DNA of 64,000 nt from Hoylesella buccalis ATCC 35310 (GCF_000177075.1 NZ_ADEG01000045.1:62001-126000); one strand, 5' to 3'; shown: positions 48,464 through 58,245, counted from the stretch's first letter. The notes: generated from the sequence alone by a model not told the origin. Numbers and translations are program-made.

Positions 48464-49360
48464 ATGAACACACTTGTTGTGCTTTTAGGCCCTACTGGAG
48501 TGGGAAAAACAGAGGTGGCGCTGCAAATAGCAGAACATTTGCAATCGCCTATCATCAATGCCGACTCTCGACAGCTATTTGCTGAGATACCTATTGGTAC
48601 AGCAGCCCCAACCAAAGAGCAGCAAGAACGAGTAAAACATTATTTCGTTGGCACGTTGCATCTAACAGATTATTATAGTGCAGCCAAATATGAAGAAGAT
48701 GTTTTACAACTTTTAAACCAGCTTTTCAACCAGCAACAAATGGCTTTGCTGTCAGGAGGCAGTATGTTGTATATCGATGCTGTATGCCAAGGTATCGACG
48801 ACATACCAACGGTCGACGAGGCAACAAGGAGGCTGATGAAACGAAAACTGGAGACTGAAGGCTTGGATGCTCTCGTTGCAGAGTTAAAAGTTCTGGATCC
48901 AGAGCATTACAAAATTGTGGATTTACACAATCCCAGACGCGTGGTTCATGCGCTTGAAATATGCTATATGACTGGGAATACCTATTCTTCATATCGCACA
49001 AACACAAAGAAGATACGACCTTTCAATATCATCAAGATTGGTCTTAACCGTCCCAGAGAAGAGATGTATGAGCGAATCAACAACCGTGTTTTGAAAATGA
49101 TGAAGCAAGGATTGATTGAAGAAGCCAAAGCGGTATATCCACAGAAGGGTCTGAACGCTTTGAATACGGTAGGTTATAAAGAACTTTTTGCCTATTTCGA
49201 CGGTGACATCTCACTGGATGATGCTATCCTAAAGATACAATCCAACACAAGACAATATATGAGAAAACAAGTTACTTGGTTCAAACGTGACAACCAAATC
49301 AAATGGTTCTCCCCTACGAACATTGAAGAAATCATAAATTATATAGACGATCAACGATAG
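48464..49360 (+). CDS. miaA: tRNA dimethylallyltransferase
   Basis: The protein has 298 aa and adds an isopentenyl group to A37 of tRNAs reading UNN codons. Motifs: P-loop [69 protein letters not shown] and the C-terminal [17 protein letters not shown]. It begins directly at the lpxA stop, so translation is probably coupled. A -7 element for the next gene lies 16 nt after the stop. Confidence 0.96.
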   Translation: MNTLVVLLGPTGVGKTEVALQIAEHLQSPIINADSRQLFAEIPIGTAAPTKEQQERVKHYFVGTLHLTDYYSAAKYEEDVLQLLNQLFNQQQMALLSGGSMLYIDAVCQGIDDIPTVDEATRRLMKRKLETEGLDALVAELKVLDPEHYKIVDLHNPRRVVHALEICYMTGNTYSSYRTNTKKIRPFNIIKIGLNRPREEMYERINNRVLKMMKQGLIEEAKAVYPQKGLNALNTVGYKELFAYFDGDISLDDAILKIQSNTRQYMRKQVTWFKRDNQIKWFSPTNIEEIINYIDDQR

Positions 49361-49376
49361 AAATCAAGTAATTCGC

Positions 49377-49384
49377 TATATTTG
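49377..49384 (+). promoter_or_regulatory. -7 element upstream of PBP1A
   Basis: TATATTTG matches TAnnTTTG, 19 nt before the PBP1A ATG, and would give the PBP1A-helicase pair its own transcript. Confidence 0.5.
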
Positions 49385-49403
49385 CAAATCAATTATTCCC
49401 ATT

Positions 49404-51896
49404 ATGCTTCACAAAATAAAAAGTTTTTTCAGCAGGTTGTGGATCAAATTACGCGGCGTATGGCCATGGTATAAAAGCCTGTATCAAGGGCGACCTTGGT
49501 ATGTTAAGACGGGCGTGGCTTTGCTCTCAGGGCTGATAGCACTTATCATCTATCTTGGAGCTGTTGATCTAAATTTCCTCTGGTTGTTTGGCAAATCACC
49601 AGGTTTCGCACAGATCAAGAATCCTAACACCTCCTCGGCTTCAGAGATTTACAGTGCAGATGGGAAGCTCATAGGAAAATATTTTAATGAAAACAGAACA
49701 CCCGTCAAGTATGAAGAAGTGAATCCACAGTTCTGGAAAGCGCTGATTGATACCGAAGACGAACGATTCTACAGACACATTGGCATTGACTTTCAAGGAC
49801 TCTTTGGTGCTGCCAAAGATGCCATTGTTGGCAGTGAAGCCCGAGGTGCATCAACCATTACGCAACAGTTGGCCAAGAATATGTTCCGCGTACGCACGCA
49901 ATATTCCACTGGATTGCTTGGTAAGATACCTGGTATTAAGATACTTATCATGAAAAGCAAGGAATGGATTATTGCCTTGAAGCTTGAAATGCTGTATGAT
50001 AAAAAGGATATTCTTACCATGTACGCCAACACGGTCGACTTCGGATCAAACTCGTATGGAATCAAAACAGCCAGTAAAACCTATTTCAACACAACACCCG
50101 CGAATCTCACAACTGAGCAAGGTGCCGTGCTGGTAGGCATGCTTAAAGCCACAACACATTATAACCCGATAGCAAATCCCAAGAATAGTCTTAAACGTAG
50201 AAATGTTGTTTTGCAAAACATGATGACCAAAGGCGACCTGTCTAAAAAGCAATATGACAGCCTGAGTGTCATTCCTATCAAGCTTAGTTATAGCGTAGAA
50301 TCTAATTATGACGGTCAGGCATTATACTTTAGGGAAGCTGTCGCCAACTATTTGAAGGATTGGTGCGAGGAGAATGGATATGATTTGTATAGCAGTGGGC
50401 TGAAAATATACACCACGATTGATACCCGTATGCAGAAGTATGCTGAAGAGGCTGCACGTAAACAAATGAAGCAAATTCAACGCAACTTCAACAACCACTG
50501 GGGTAAAAATGATCCATGGATTGATGAAAACGGAAAGGTTATTCCTGGATTCATTGAGCAAATCGCACAAAGACAGCCTGTGTACAAATACCTTGCCGCC
50601 AAATATCAGAATAATCCAGACTCCATTACCTATTATTTGAACAAGCCCCACAAAGTTAAATTGTTTGATTATGACGAAGGAACCATAGAGAAAGAAATGT
50701 CAACCATGGACTCCATTCGATACATGGTGCGCTTCATGCACTGCTCCATGGTTGCGATGGAACCACAGACAGGAGCCGTAAAGGCTTGGGTAGGCGACAT
50801 CAACTTCAACTCATGGAAATATGATAAAGTAACAGCCATGCGCCAACCGGGATCCACCTTCAAACTCTTTGTTTATACCGAGGCGATGAACCAAGGACTG
50901 ACACCTTGTGACAAACGCCGGGATGAATACATCTCCATGAAAGTATATGACAAGAAAAAGAAAGAAGAGGTTACATGGACACCGGGAAATGCCAATGGAC
51001 GTTTTTCCGGAGACTCCATCCCCTTGAAGAGTGCCTTTGCGAGAAGCATCAACTCTATCGCAGTGAGACTCGGACAAGAGATGGGCATCAAACGAATCAT
51101 TGACACGGCTGAGAAGATGGGAATCAAGAGTCCACTGCAAGACGAACCATCATTGGCGTTAGGATCATGCGATGTCAACCTGCTGGAAATGGCAAATGCC
51201 TATAGTACTATCGCCGATGATGGAAAGCATCATGAGCCTATCCTGGTTACCCACATCGTTGATCGTGATGGGAGACAAGTCTACATCGCACCCAACAAGA
51301 CCGAACAAGTAATTCCATACAAGAGTGCGTTCCTCGTCCAACAACTATTGCTGGGCGGACTAAGAGAACCAGGCGGAACGTCACAAAGCCTATGGGGATA
51401 TGTGGGAAAACACAATGATACGGAATGGGGAGGAAAGACAGGAACTTCCAATAACCACTCAGATGCTTGGTTTATGTGCATCAGTCCAAAACTGGTGGTA
51501 GGCGCATGGGTAGGCGGAGAATACCGTAGCATCCATTTCCGCACTGGTGCTTTGGGACAAGGATCAAGAACAGCACTACCCATCTGCGGCTACTTCTTGG
51601 AAGCAGTATTGGATGATCCAAACTTCAAACAATATCATGGCAAGTTTGGTAAGCCTAAAGACAAAGACATCACCAGCGACATGTACAACTGTCCGAGTTA
51701 TTACCAGCAGGCGCGAGTGGACACAACTGCAACAGATAGCTTGAGCTCCATCTCTGAAGAAATCATTCTAGACGAAGATGGCAACCCTATCTCAAAACCC
51801 ATCAAAGATGAGAATGAGAAACAAAAAGACAGTTCGGACAAATCACATGAAAACCATACACCAACAGAAAAGGTAATCCATTTGGATAATCTATAA
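49404..51896 (+). CDS. Bifunctional penicillin-binding protein 1A
   Basis: The protein has 830 aa and polymerises and cross-links peptidoglycan. A membrane anchor lies at about residues 35-55. The GT51 domain follows ([32 protein letters not shown]). The transpeptidase domain from about residue 420 has the active Ser in RQPGSTFKLF, the SxN motif in ARSINSIAVRLG and KTGT in EWGGKTGTSNNHSDAWF. The C-terminal 60 residues are acidic and lysine-rich, probably unstructured. Its stop codon overlaps the helicase ATG by one base, which predicts coupled translation. Confidence 0.95.
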   Translation: MLHKIKSFFSRLWIKLRGVWPWYKSLYQGRPWYVKTGVALLSGLIALIIYLGAVDLNFLWLFGKSPGFAQIKNPNTSSASEIYSADGKLIGKYFNENRTPVKYEEVNPQFWKALIDTEDERFYRHIGIDFQGLFGAAKDAIVGSEARGASTITQQLAKNMFRVRTQYSTGLLGKIPGIKILIMKSKEWIIALKLEMLYDKKDILTMYANTVDFGSNSYGIKTASKTYFNTTPANLTTEQGAVLVGMLKATTHYNPIANPKNSLKRRNVVLQNMMTKGDLSKKQYDSLSVIPIKLSYSVESNYDGQALYFREAVANYLKDWCEENGYDLYSSGLKIYTTIDTRMQKYAEEAARKQMKQIQRNFNNHWGKNDPWIDENGKVIPGFIEQIAQRQPVYKYLAAKYQNNPDSITYYLNKPHKVKLFDYDEGTIEKEMSTMDSIRYMVRFMHCSMVAMEPQTGAVKAWVGDINFNSWKYDKVTAMRQPGSTFKLFVYTEAMNQGLTPCDKRRDEYISMKVYDKKKKEEVTWTPGNANGRFSGDSIPLKSAFARSINSIAVRLGQEMGIKRIIDTAEKMGIKSPLQDEPSLALGSCDVNLLEMANAYSTIADDGKHHEPILVTHIVDRDGRQVYIAPNKTEQVIPYKSAFLVQQLLLGGLREPGGTSQSLWGYVGKHNDTEWGGKTGTSNNHSDAWFMCISPKLVVGAWVGGEYRSIHFRTGALGQGSRTALPICGYFLEAVLDDPNFKQYHGKFGKPKDKDITSDMYNCPSYYQQARVDTTATDSLSSISEEIILDEDGNPISKPIKDENEKQKDSSDKSHENHTPTEKVIHLDNL

Positions 51897-53653
51897 TGGG
51901 TATGGCTAAGGAAACTGACATCGAACACATTGATCTGAATAATCTGGAGTTGCAAAACGCACTGCAGATTATTCAGTATACCCATCGCTCATTATTCTTA
52001 ACAGGGAAAGCTGGAACGGGTAAATCAACGTTTCTTCGATACATCTCACAGACAACCAAGAAAAAACATGTTATTCTTGCGCCTACAGGCATTGCTGCCA
52101 TCAATGTGGGAGGAAGCACCTTGCACAGTTTTTTCAAGCTCCCATTCCATCCTCTATTTCCTAACGACAACAGGTATAGCGTACGAAACCTTCGGAAAAC
52201 GCTCAAATATAACAGCGAGAAAATCAAACTTATCAAGGAAGTAGAACTCATCATCATCGACGAAATTTCGATGGTGAGAGCCGACATCATCGACTTCATT
52301 GACAAGATACTGCGCGTTTATGCCCAGAACATGCGCGTTCCTTTCGGAGGAAAGCAATTATTACTCGTTGGCGATATGTATCAACTAGAGCCGGTATTAA
52401 AAGAGGAAGAACGCGCTTTGCTACAACCTTTCTATCCGTCAAAGTTCTTTTTTGATGCTCATGTTTTCAGGGAGATGCAGTTGATTTGTATCGAACTTCA
52501 GAAAGTTTACCGACAAACTGACCCGCTTTTCATCAGTATATTAGACCATATCAGAACGTCCAACACATCGCAAACCGATTTGTCCATTCTCAATCAAAGA
52601 GTAGGAAACATCTCTCAACAAAATCATGACGGACTGGCAATCACCTTATCTACTCGAAGAGATAGCGTGGACTACATCAACCAGCAACACCTTCAACAAT
52701 TACCAGGCGAACCCACTGTCTTCTATGGCATCATCGAAGGCGAATTTCCCGAAAACAATCTGCCCACTCCCATGAAACTTGAAATCAAAACAGGTGCGCA
52801 AGTTTTGTTTGTCAAGAACGACAGGGACAAGCGATGGGTGAATGGTACCTTGGGCACCGTCATTGGCATGGGAGATGAGAGCGATGGTTTAATTTACGTG
52901 AGGACTGAACAAGGTGAGGATGTAGATGTAGAACAAGACATTTGGTCAAACGTTAGATACACCTACAATGAGAAAGAGCAAAAGATTGAAGAAGAAGTAA
53001 TTGGTACATTTCGTCAGTTCCCCATTCGGTTGGCATGGGCCATCACTATTCATAAAAGTCAAGGACTAACCTTCAATCAAGTTAACATCGACTTATCGGG
53101 AGGCGTGTTTGCTGGAGGCCAAACTTACGTTGCCCTGTCACGTTGCCGCTCGTTGGAAGGCATTAACCTTGAAGCCCCCATCAAGAAAGAAAATATTTTT
53201 ATCAGTCGAGAAATCACAAGTTTTGCAAAGACTTACAATGACCAGCATTCTCTCGACAAAGCTTTACAACAAAGTAAAGCCGAAAAACAATATCATGATG
53301 CTGTGACGGCATTCGGCCAGGGGGACATGCAATCGGCCTTGGATAATTTCTTTCTGGCCATTCACAGCAGGTATGAAATAGAAAGGCCCGCGGCAAAACG
53401 CCTAATCAGGCGAAAGCTCAACCTCATCAACACGCTTAAAGAAGAAAATCAACGCTTACGAGACAAGCAAAAAGAAAAAGAAGATTTGCTGAAACGGCTC
53501 GCCGTTGAATATGTCATGATGGGCAAAGAATGTGAAAGAGAGGGAATGAAAGAAGCGGCTTTGCGCAACTATCAAAAGGCATTAGAGCTCTGTCCCGAGC
53601 ATCCAGAAGCCATCAGAAGAATCAAGAAAATAAAGAAAAGAACGAATCAATAA
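51896..53653 (+). CDS. Pif1-like DNA helicase with C-terminal TPR region
   Basis: The protein has 585 aa. Walker A is FLTGKAGTGKSTFLRYI near residue 40, and APTGIAAINVGGSTLHSFF, LIIDEISMVRADIIDFID and LLVGDMYQLEPV follow, all typical of the Pif1/RecD branch. AWAITIHKSQGLTFNQVNIDL and YVALSRCRSLEGI are the late helicase motifs, near residues 380-425. From about residue 450 the chain is helical with TPR-like pairs (ALDNFFLAIHSRYEIERPAA, AALRNYQKALELCPEHPEAI). It may act in DNA repair or replication restart. Its partners are unknown. The start overlaps the PBP1A stop. Confidence 0.9.
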   Translation: MGMAKETDIEHIDLNNLELQNALQIIQYTHRSLFLTGKAGTGKSTFLRYISQTTKKKHVILAPTGIAAINVGGSTLHSFFKLPFHPLFPNDNRYSVRNLRKTLKYNSEKIKLIKEVELIIIDEISMVRADIIDFIDKILRVYAQNMRVPFGGKQLLLVGDMYQLEPVLKEEERALLQPFYPSKFFFDAHVFREMQLICIELQKVYRQTDPLFISILDHIRTSNTSQTDLSILNQRVGNISQQNHDGLAITLSTRRDSVDYINQQHLQQLPGEPTVFYGIIEGEFPENNLPTPMKLEIKTGAQVLFVKNDRDKRWVNGTLGTVIGMGDESDGLIYVRTEQGEDVDVEQDIWSNVRYTYNEKEQKIEEEVIGTFRQFPIRLAWAITIHKSQGLTFNQVNIDLSGGVFAGGQTYVALSRCRSLEGINLEAPIKKENIFISREITSFAKTYNDQHSLDKALQQSKAEKQYHDAVTAFGQGDMQSALDNFFLAIHSRYEIERPAAKRLIRRKLNLINTLKEENQRLRDKQKEKEDLLKRLAVEYVMMGKECEREGMKEAALRNYQKALELCPEHPEAIRRIKKIKKRTNQ

Positions 53654-53717
53654 CACTGTTATTGGCTCGCATCACAACCCAATAGAGAAAAAAAATACGA
53701 TAGGGAGATAAAAAAAT

Positions 53718-53754
53718 AAATGAGCCCAAACTATTTTCGAGCTCATTTAATTTT
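53718..53754. terminator. Bidirectional terminator between the helicase and winged-helix genes
   Basis: AAATGAGC (53718-53725) pairs with GCTCATTT (53741-53748). On the minus strand it is followed by a long T-rich run, on the plus strand by TTTAATTTT. It lies between convergent genes. Confidence 0.65.
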
Positions 53755-53795
53755 CCTGTTTGTCTAACAAGAAAGTATGATATTGCATCCTCATA

Positions 53796-53811
53796 ATCGG
53801 CTATAGCCGAT
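53796..53811. repeat. 16-bp perfect palindrome
   Basis: ATCGGCTATAGCCGAT, 15 nt beyond the stop of the winged-helix gene. It could be a short hairpin at the mRNA end or a protein-binding site. Confidence 0.5.
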
Positions 53812-53826
53812 AGCAAAGAGTTGCAA

Positions 53827-54123
53827 TTAAGCCAAAGTAAACAGATTCTCTGAATCCTTAATTTTACCTTCTTTGAACAGCCATCCTATTCCCAGATAGA
53901 CTTCTTCTGTTCCAATTTTAGCAGCCTTAGCTATTTCAGCAACGCTCAACGCTTTGTCTGCTGCGGCCAATGCTTGATAAACATCACCAGCACGGAAGCC
54001 AACGCTTTCAGCATTTACCACAAGAGTAGGTTTCTTTGCTGAAGCTCTCTTTGTAGTAGTGGTCTTCTTGGGAGCCGCAACCTTCTTTGGAGCTACTGCT
54101 GCCGTTACTTTCTTTTCTGTCAT
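53827..54123 (-). CDS. Small winged-helix protein (DUF2582-like)
   Basis: The protein has 98 aa from the ATG at 54123. The first 40 residues are a basic, Ala/Lys/Thr-rich tail (VAAPKKTTTTKRASAKK) like histone or HU-type tails. Residues about 42-98 form a winged helix-turn-helix (FRAGDVYQALAAADKALSVA, IAKAAKIGTEEVYLGIGWLF, KEGKIK). The combination suggests a nucleoid-associated DNA-binding protein, though this is inference. It is monocistronic, with a promoter at 54192-54185 and a palindrome in its leader. Confidence 0.82.
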   Translation of the reverse strand: MTEKKVTAAVAPKKVAAPKKTTTTKRASAKKPTLVVNAESVGFRAGDVYQALAAADKALSVAEIAKAAKIGTEEVYLGIGWLFKEGKIKDSENLFTLA

Positions 54124-54150
54124 AATCAATAAAATTTTAATATACTTTGC

Positions 54151-54164
54151 ACCTCAGATGAGGT
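54151..54164 (-). promoter_or_regulatory. Palindrome in the leader of the winged-helix gene
   Basis: ACCTCAGATGAGGT is a perfect 6-bp-arm palindrome about 20 nt downstream of the expected transcription start and 27 nt before the ATG. It is a candidate autoregulatory operator. Confidence 0.4.
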
Positions 54165-54184
54165 AAAATATCTCATTAACGAAG

Positions 54185-54192
54185 CAAAGGTA
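54185..54192 (-). promoter_or_regulatory. -7 element of the winged-helix gene
   Basis: TACCTTTG on the minus strand; an ATTG lies 20 nt upstream in the -33 position. The leader would be about 60 nt. Confidence 0.5.
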
Positions 54193-54270
54193 GCCATTTT
54201 ATTTAAAAAACACAATTATTAAACATCAAAAAGTAACACATTTATGGGTTAGTTGAACCAAAGAAGCGTT

Positions 54271-56031
54271 TTATTGATGTATGTCAAGTTTTATCTCTAA
54301 TTCATCCAATTGTTTTTGATCAATGGTCGACGGAGCATCAAGCATCACATCACGACCGTTGTTGTTCTTTGGGAAGGCAATGCAGTCGCGAATGCTATCC
54401 AAGCCAGCCATGATACTCACAAACCGATCAAGCCCAAACGCTAAACCTGCATGAGGCGGCGCACCATATTTAAACGCATTGATTAAGAAGCCAAACTGAG
54501 CCATTGCCTTTTCAGGTGTGAAGCCCAATATCTCAAACATCTTTTGCTGCAACTGGCCATCATGAATACGCAGGCTCCCCCCTCCTACTTCAATACCGTT
54601 GCAAACAAAGTCGTATGCCTTGGCACGAACTCGTTCAGGATGCTCATCAAGCAAGGGGATATCGTCTGGATTTGGCATGGTGAACGGATGGTGCGTTGCC
54701 ATGAGCCGCTGCTCCTCGTCACTCCACTCGAACAGGGGGAAATCAACAATCCACAAACACTCAAACTTGTTCTTGTCACGAAGACCCAGTCGCTCACCCA
54801 TCTCTAAGCGAAGCGTACACAACTGTACACGCGTCTTGTTGGCGTTGTCTCCACTCAAAATCAATACCAAGTCACCGTCCTTAGCTCCCATTCGCTCTTT
54901 CACTTCCAGCAACTGTTCCTTTGAGTAGAACTTATCAACAGAACTCTTAATCGTTCCATCGGCATTGTACTTAATGTATACCAATCCCTTAGCACCTACC
55001 TGCGGACGTTTAACAAAGTCGCTCAGTTCGTCCAATTGCTTACGACTATAGCTGGCGCATCCAGGCACACAAATGCCGCCAATGTAGCTTGCTTCATTGA
55101 AGACACTAAAATCTGCCTTGCCTTTGAACGCATCCAAAAGTTCAACGAACTCCATGCCGAAACGCAAATCAGGCTTATCACTACCGAAACGTCTCATCGC
55201 CTCGTGCCAGGTCATTTGCTGCAACTTCTCAGGCAGCTCCACCCCACGAATCTCTTTGAAAAGGTGACGACATAGATTTTCAAACAAGTCGATCACATCA
55301 TCCTGATCTACGAAACTCATTTCGCAGTCAATTTGCGTGAACTCGGGTTGACGATCGGCACGCAAATCTTCGTCACGGAAACATTTAGCGATTTGAAAAT
55401 AGCGGTCAAACCCACTCACCATCAACAGCTGTTTGAGCGTTTGTGGGCTTTGTGGCAGTGCATAAAACTGTCCGGGATTCATGCGCGAAGGCACCACAAA
55501 GTCGCGTGCACCCTCTGGAGTAGAGCCAATCAATATAGGTGTTTCCACCTCTATAAATTGCTCATTATCAAGGAAATTCCTGATTAGAATCGTCATCCGA
55601 TGGCGCAATTCCAAATTCTTTCTAACCGTTGGTCGGCGCAAATCTAGGTATCGATATTTCATTCGCAAATCATCACCCCCATCGGTTTCGTCTTCTATTT
55701 TGAATGGAGGCGTCAAACTTTCACTCAGTACGTTTAGTTGACTGACCAAAATTTCGATATCTCCGGTCGGCAACTTATCGTTTTTGCTCTGTCGCTCACT
55801 CACCTTACCTATTGCCTGAATACAGAATTCACGCCCCAGTTTGTTGGCCTGCTCACACAAAGAAGCGTCGGTTGCCTCATTAAAAACAAGTTGGGTAATG
55901 CCATATCGGTCACGCACGTCAACAAATGTCATTCCACCCATCTTACGTGTACGCTGCACCCATCCAGACAGGATTACCTCCTTGCCCTCATCGGAAAGTC
56001 TTAACTCCCCGCATGTATTCGTTCTATACAT
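54271..56031 (-). CDS. aspS: Aspartyl-tRNA synthetase
   Basis: The protein has 586 aa and charges tRNA-Asp. The ATG at 56031 is chosen because the family begins [17 protein letters not shown] and a promoter lies at 56059-56090. The N-terminal OB fold binds the anticodon ([26 protein letters not shown]). Class II core: [71 protein letters not shown]. The bacterial GAD insertion lies mid-protein and motif 3 is [15 protein letters not shown]. Length is normal for bacterial AspRS. Confidence 0.96.
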   Translation of the reverse strand: MYRTNTCGELRLSDEGKEVILSGWVQRTRKMGGMTFVDVRDRYGITQLVFNEATDASLCEQANKLGREFCIQAIGKVSERQSKNDKLPTGDIEILVSQLNVLSESLTPPFKIEDETDGGDDLRMKYRYLDLRRPTVRKNLELRHRMTILIRNFLDNEQFIEVETPILIGSTPEGARDFVVPSRMNPGQFYALPQSPQTLKQLLMVSGFDRYFQIAKCFRDEDLRADRQPEFTQIDCEMSFVDQDDVIDLFENLCRHLFKEIRGVELPEKLQQMTWHEAMRRFGSDKPDLRFGMEFVELLDAFKGKADFSVFNEASYIGGICVPGCASYSRKQLDELSDFVKRPQVGAKGLVYIKYNADGTIKSSVDKFYSKEQLLEVKERMGAKDGDLVLILSGDNANKTRVQLCTLRLEMGERLGLRDKNKFECLWIVDFPLFEWSDEEQRLMATHHPFTMPNPDDIPLLDEHPERVRAKAYDFVCNGIEVGGGSLRIHDGQLQQKMFEILGFTPEKAMAQFGFLINAFKYGAPPHAGLAFGLDRFVSIMAGLDSIRDCIAFPKNNNGRDVMLDAPSTIDQKQLDELEIKLDIHQ

Positions 56032-56058
56032 AGTTTGAAATTTATATCTTATCAAACG

Positions 56059-56090
56059 CAAAATTATACAAAAAAGCCGAAACAAGCAAA
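56059..56090 (-). promoter_or_regulatory. Bacteroidetes promoter of aspS
   Basis: On the minus strand TTTG (56090-56087), 20 nt, TAATTTTG (56066-56059). Full consensus; leader about 25 nt. Confidence 0.8.
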
Positions 56091-56407
56091 GCCTGTATAC
56101 AAAATGTACGTGATGCGATGACAAATTAACCTGTAAGCCGTTTCGGCACAGTTCATTCATTTATGATGATTGCGCTGTATCTGTATTCTATCGAACGGAA
56201 CCTTCTTCGGTGAAACAGCTCCCGTCACAACAACTTTTTAACACAAATGCTGGGCGTTTTATCCACTAACATACTTATTCGCCGGAAATATGCGAAATAT
56301 AGAAGTGTTTCATTATTGTATTGATTTATAATAAGTTATACGGTTTATAAATCTAAATCACCATGAAAAAGAGATGTGTTTTGAGGATGAAAGCACTTGT
56401 TTTTGTA

Positions 56408-56507
56408 CAAAAAGGCGTGTTATATGATGTAAATTGGGGTGTAAAAGCATGCATATTGAGGAGCAAGAGCATACATATTAGACTGCAAAAGCATGCAGAT
56501 TGCCGGT
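56408..56507 (+). repeat. 22-nt repeat array E
   Basis: Units start at 56442, 56464 and 56486, exactly 22 nt apart (cores AAAAGCATGCA, AAGAGCATACA, AAAAGCATGCA), with an earlier related unit at 56408 separated by a 12-nt insertion. It lies in the 840-nt gap between the divergent aspS and hypothetical genes. Confidence 0.65.
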
Positions 56508-56590
56508 GTATTCTGCGTGAATGGGATGAAAAAAGATGATATCATGACTTTATATACCTATAGCATTCTCCTGTTTTCTCTATTTTGCGA

Positions 56591-56770
56591 TTTTATTTTG
56601 TCAAATAAAAAGAATTGATTTAACAAACAAAAGGTTTGTTAACACACGCAAGTGGCGATGGCGAATATTCAGCCATCAGTCCAAACATAGTCGTCAAAGG
56701 TTGTTTTATTCCTAATAATCGTTGTTTATACAAATATGTGATATTCAGTCTTTCACAACCAACAACCTTT
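56591..56770 (+). other. Hairpin-rich non-coding stretch
   Basis: Four inverted repeats follow one another: TTTTATTT/AAATAAAA around 56591-56610, TTAACAAAC/GTTTGTTAA (56620-56642), GATGGC/GCCATC (56657-56677) and AAAGGTTGTT/AACAACCTTT (56696-56770). No reading frame is supported. It may be a structured RNA or a cluster of operators upstream of the gene at 56876. Confidence 0.35.
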
Positions 56771-56841
56771 CATAAATGAGAGAGCCGTGACCATTAAGAT
56801 AAATTATTTCTAAATTTGCTTGCTGTGTTCGCAAAAAGAAT

Positions 56842-56849
56842 TATATTTG
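56842..56849 (+). promoter_or_regulatory. -7 element upstream of the hypothetical gene at 56876
   Basis: TATATTTG, 26 nt before the ATG. A second -7-like TAAATTTG stands at 56811-56818. Confidence 0.5.
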
Positions 56850-56875
56850 CAGGGTATAATCGAAAGGACCTACTA

Positions 56876-57352
56876 ATGAACGCAACCGAACAAGTGTACA
56901 AGCAGACTGAGTATGCCATTCGCAAGATAGCACAAAAGTTCACGTCAGATGAAACCCCATCACTGGTTACGGATATTCACATCCGAATCTATCAAGACAG
57001 TGGAGAATTACGAGCATTCGATGACGATGAAAACGAGATTACCCGTTGCGTCGTTGAAGAATGGATAGGCAATACGGAGGAGAAGTTCTACGAACATGCC
57101 GCTGCCATTCTTCGCAAAGTCCTGAAACAACTTCATGAAACGGTTGATCAGATGAATATTCTCAAGCCATTTAGCTTTGTTTTAGAGAATGATGAACAAG
57201 AGAATATAGCCGAACTATATGTCGCAGACGATGATACCGTGATTATAGGAGGCGACTTGATGAACGATTTAGACAAGGACCTGGATTCTTTTTTGGCAGA
57301 TCTTCTGAAAGATGAGAGTAATCAGAAGGAAAAGGATAATCTTCAGAAATAA
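56876..57352 (+). CDS. Conserved hypothetical cytoplasmic protein
   Basis: The protein has 158 aa from the ATG at 56876, supported by the -7 element and by a family start near TEQVYKQTEYAIRKIAQKF. It is acidic with no signal or membrane segment: VTDIHIRIYQDSGELRAFDDDENEI, then a helical middle (EKFYEHAAAILRKVLKQLHE), then FSFVLENDEQENIAELYVADDDTVIIGGDLM. It resembles an uncharacterised Bacteroidales family as I recall. No catalytic motif is visible. It is followed by a GH25 gene on its own promoter. Confidence 0.8.
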   Translation: MNATEQVYKQTEYAIRKIAQKFTSDETPSLVTDIHIRIYQDSGELRAFDDDENEITRCVVEEWIGNTEEKFYEHAAAILRKVLKQLHETVDQMNILKPFSFVLENDEQENIAELYVADDDTVIIGGDLMNDLDKDLDSFLADLLKDESNQKEKDNLQK

Positions 57353-57503
57353 AATTTTCCTTATCACTTTTCAACCATGTTTTCACCGATTCGGGAATGA
57401 TTTTGTAAACAACGATTGACACCAAAGAAGCAAATTTTCCACAAAGATACACGCTGACTTTATTTTTTTTAGACAACCGGGCGTAAAGATTCTGTTTTTT
57501 ATG

Positions 57504-57511
57504 TATATTTG
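57504..57511 (+). promoter_or_regulatory. -7 element 5 nt before the lysozyme start codon
   Basis: TATATTTG, with the GH25 ATG at 57517. The mRNA would be leaderless or nearly so. Confidence 0.55.
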
Positions 57512-57516
57512 CAGAT

Positions 57517-58245
57517 ATGAAAAGAATCGTTTCATGCGTGATTGCCCTATTCTGCATATTGGCCGTCCATGCCCAATATTTTGACGTACAATGCGAAGAC
57601 ACATGCTCGCATGTACATGGCATCGACTTGAGCCACTACCAAGGAGAGGTGTTTTGGGAAACAGTAGGTGAAAACACCAAGAACACATACGTCTACCTCA
57701 AAGCCACTGAAGGCGGTGACAGGATAGACCCTACCTATCAAACCAACATTGAGTTGGCGCATCGCTATGGCCTGAAAGTGGGTTCGTACCACTTCTTCAG
57801 ACCTAAGACCAACTTGACGCTCCAACTGCAGAACTTCATGACACAGTGCCGACCTGGTGACCAAGACCTCATTCCCATGATTGACGTAGAAACTCGCAAC
57901 GGCTTGTCAACAGAAGCTTTTTGTGACTCTTTGCACAAATTCCTGGGCATGGTGGAAGAAGTTTATCAACAAAAACCACTCATCTACACGGGTGCCAACT
58001 TCTATGACCACAACCTATCTGGACAACTGGACAGTTATCAAATCATGATAGCGCAGTATACCGACCGAGAACCGGTATTGGCAGACGGGCGAGACATTAC
58101 CATGTGGCAATACACGGGTAAAGGTAGAATCAACGGAATTAATACCTTTGTTGATAAAAGCAGAATGATGGGAAGACACGGACTCAGAGAAATCAGATTC
58201 CGACGAAATGTCACGAACACGAGAAAGTATACATGGATACATTAA
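57517..58245 (+). CDS. Secreted GH25 lysozyme (muramidase)
   Basis: The protein has 242 aa. A signal peptide (residues 1-19, ending VHAQ) exports it. The GH25 barrel has HGIDLSHYQGEVFWETV with the first catalytic Asp, VYLKATEGGDRIDPTYQTN, LKVGSYHFFRP, and IPMIDVETRNG with the acidic pair. ITMWQYTGKGRINGI closes the fold. It cuts between MurNAc and GlcNAc in peptidoglycan. Its promoter is almost adjacent to the start codon. The zinc-ribbon gene follows after 25 nt. Confidence 0.94.
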   Translation: MKRIVSCVIALFCILAVHAQYFDVQCEDTCSHVHGIDLSHYQGEVFWETVGENTKNTYVYLKATEGGDRIDPTYQTNIELAHRYGLKVGSYHFFRPKTNLTLQLQNFMTQCRPGDQDLIPMIDVETRNGLSTEAFCDSLHKFLGMVEEVYQQKPLIYTGANFYDHNLSGQLDSYQIMIAQYTDREPVLADGRDITMWQYTGKGRINGINTFVDKSRMMGRHGLREIRFRRNVTNTRKYTWIH

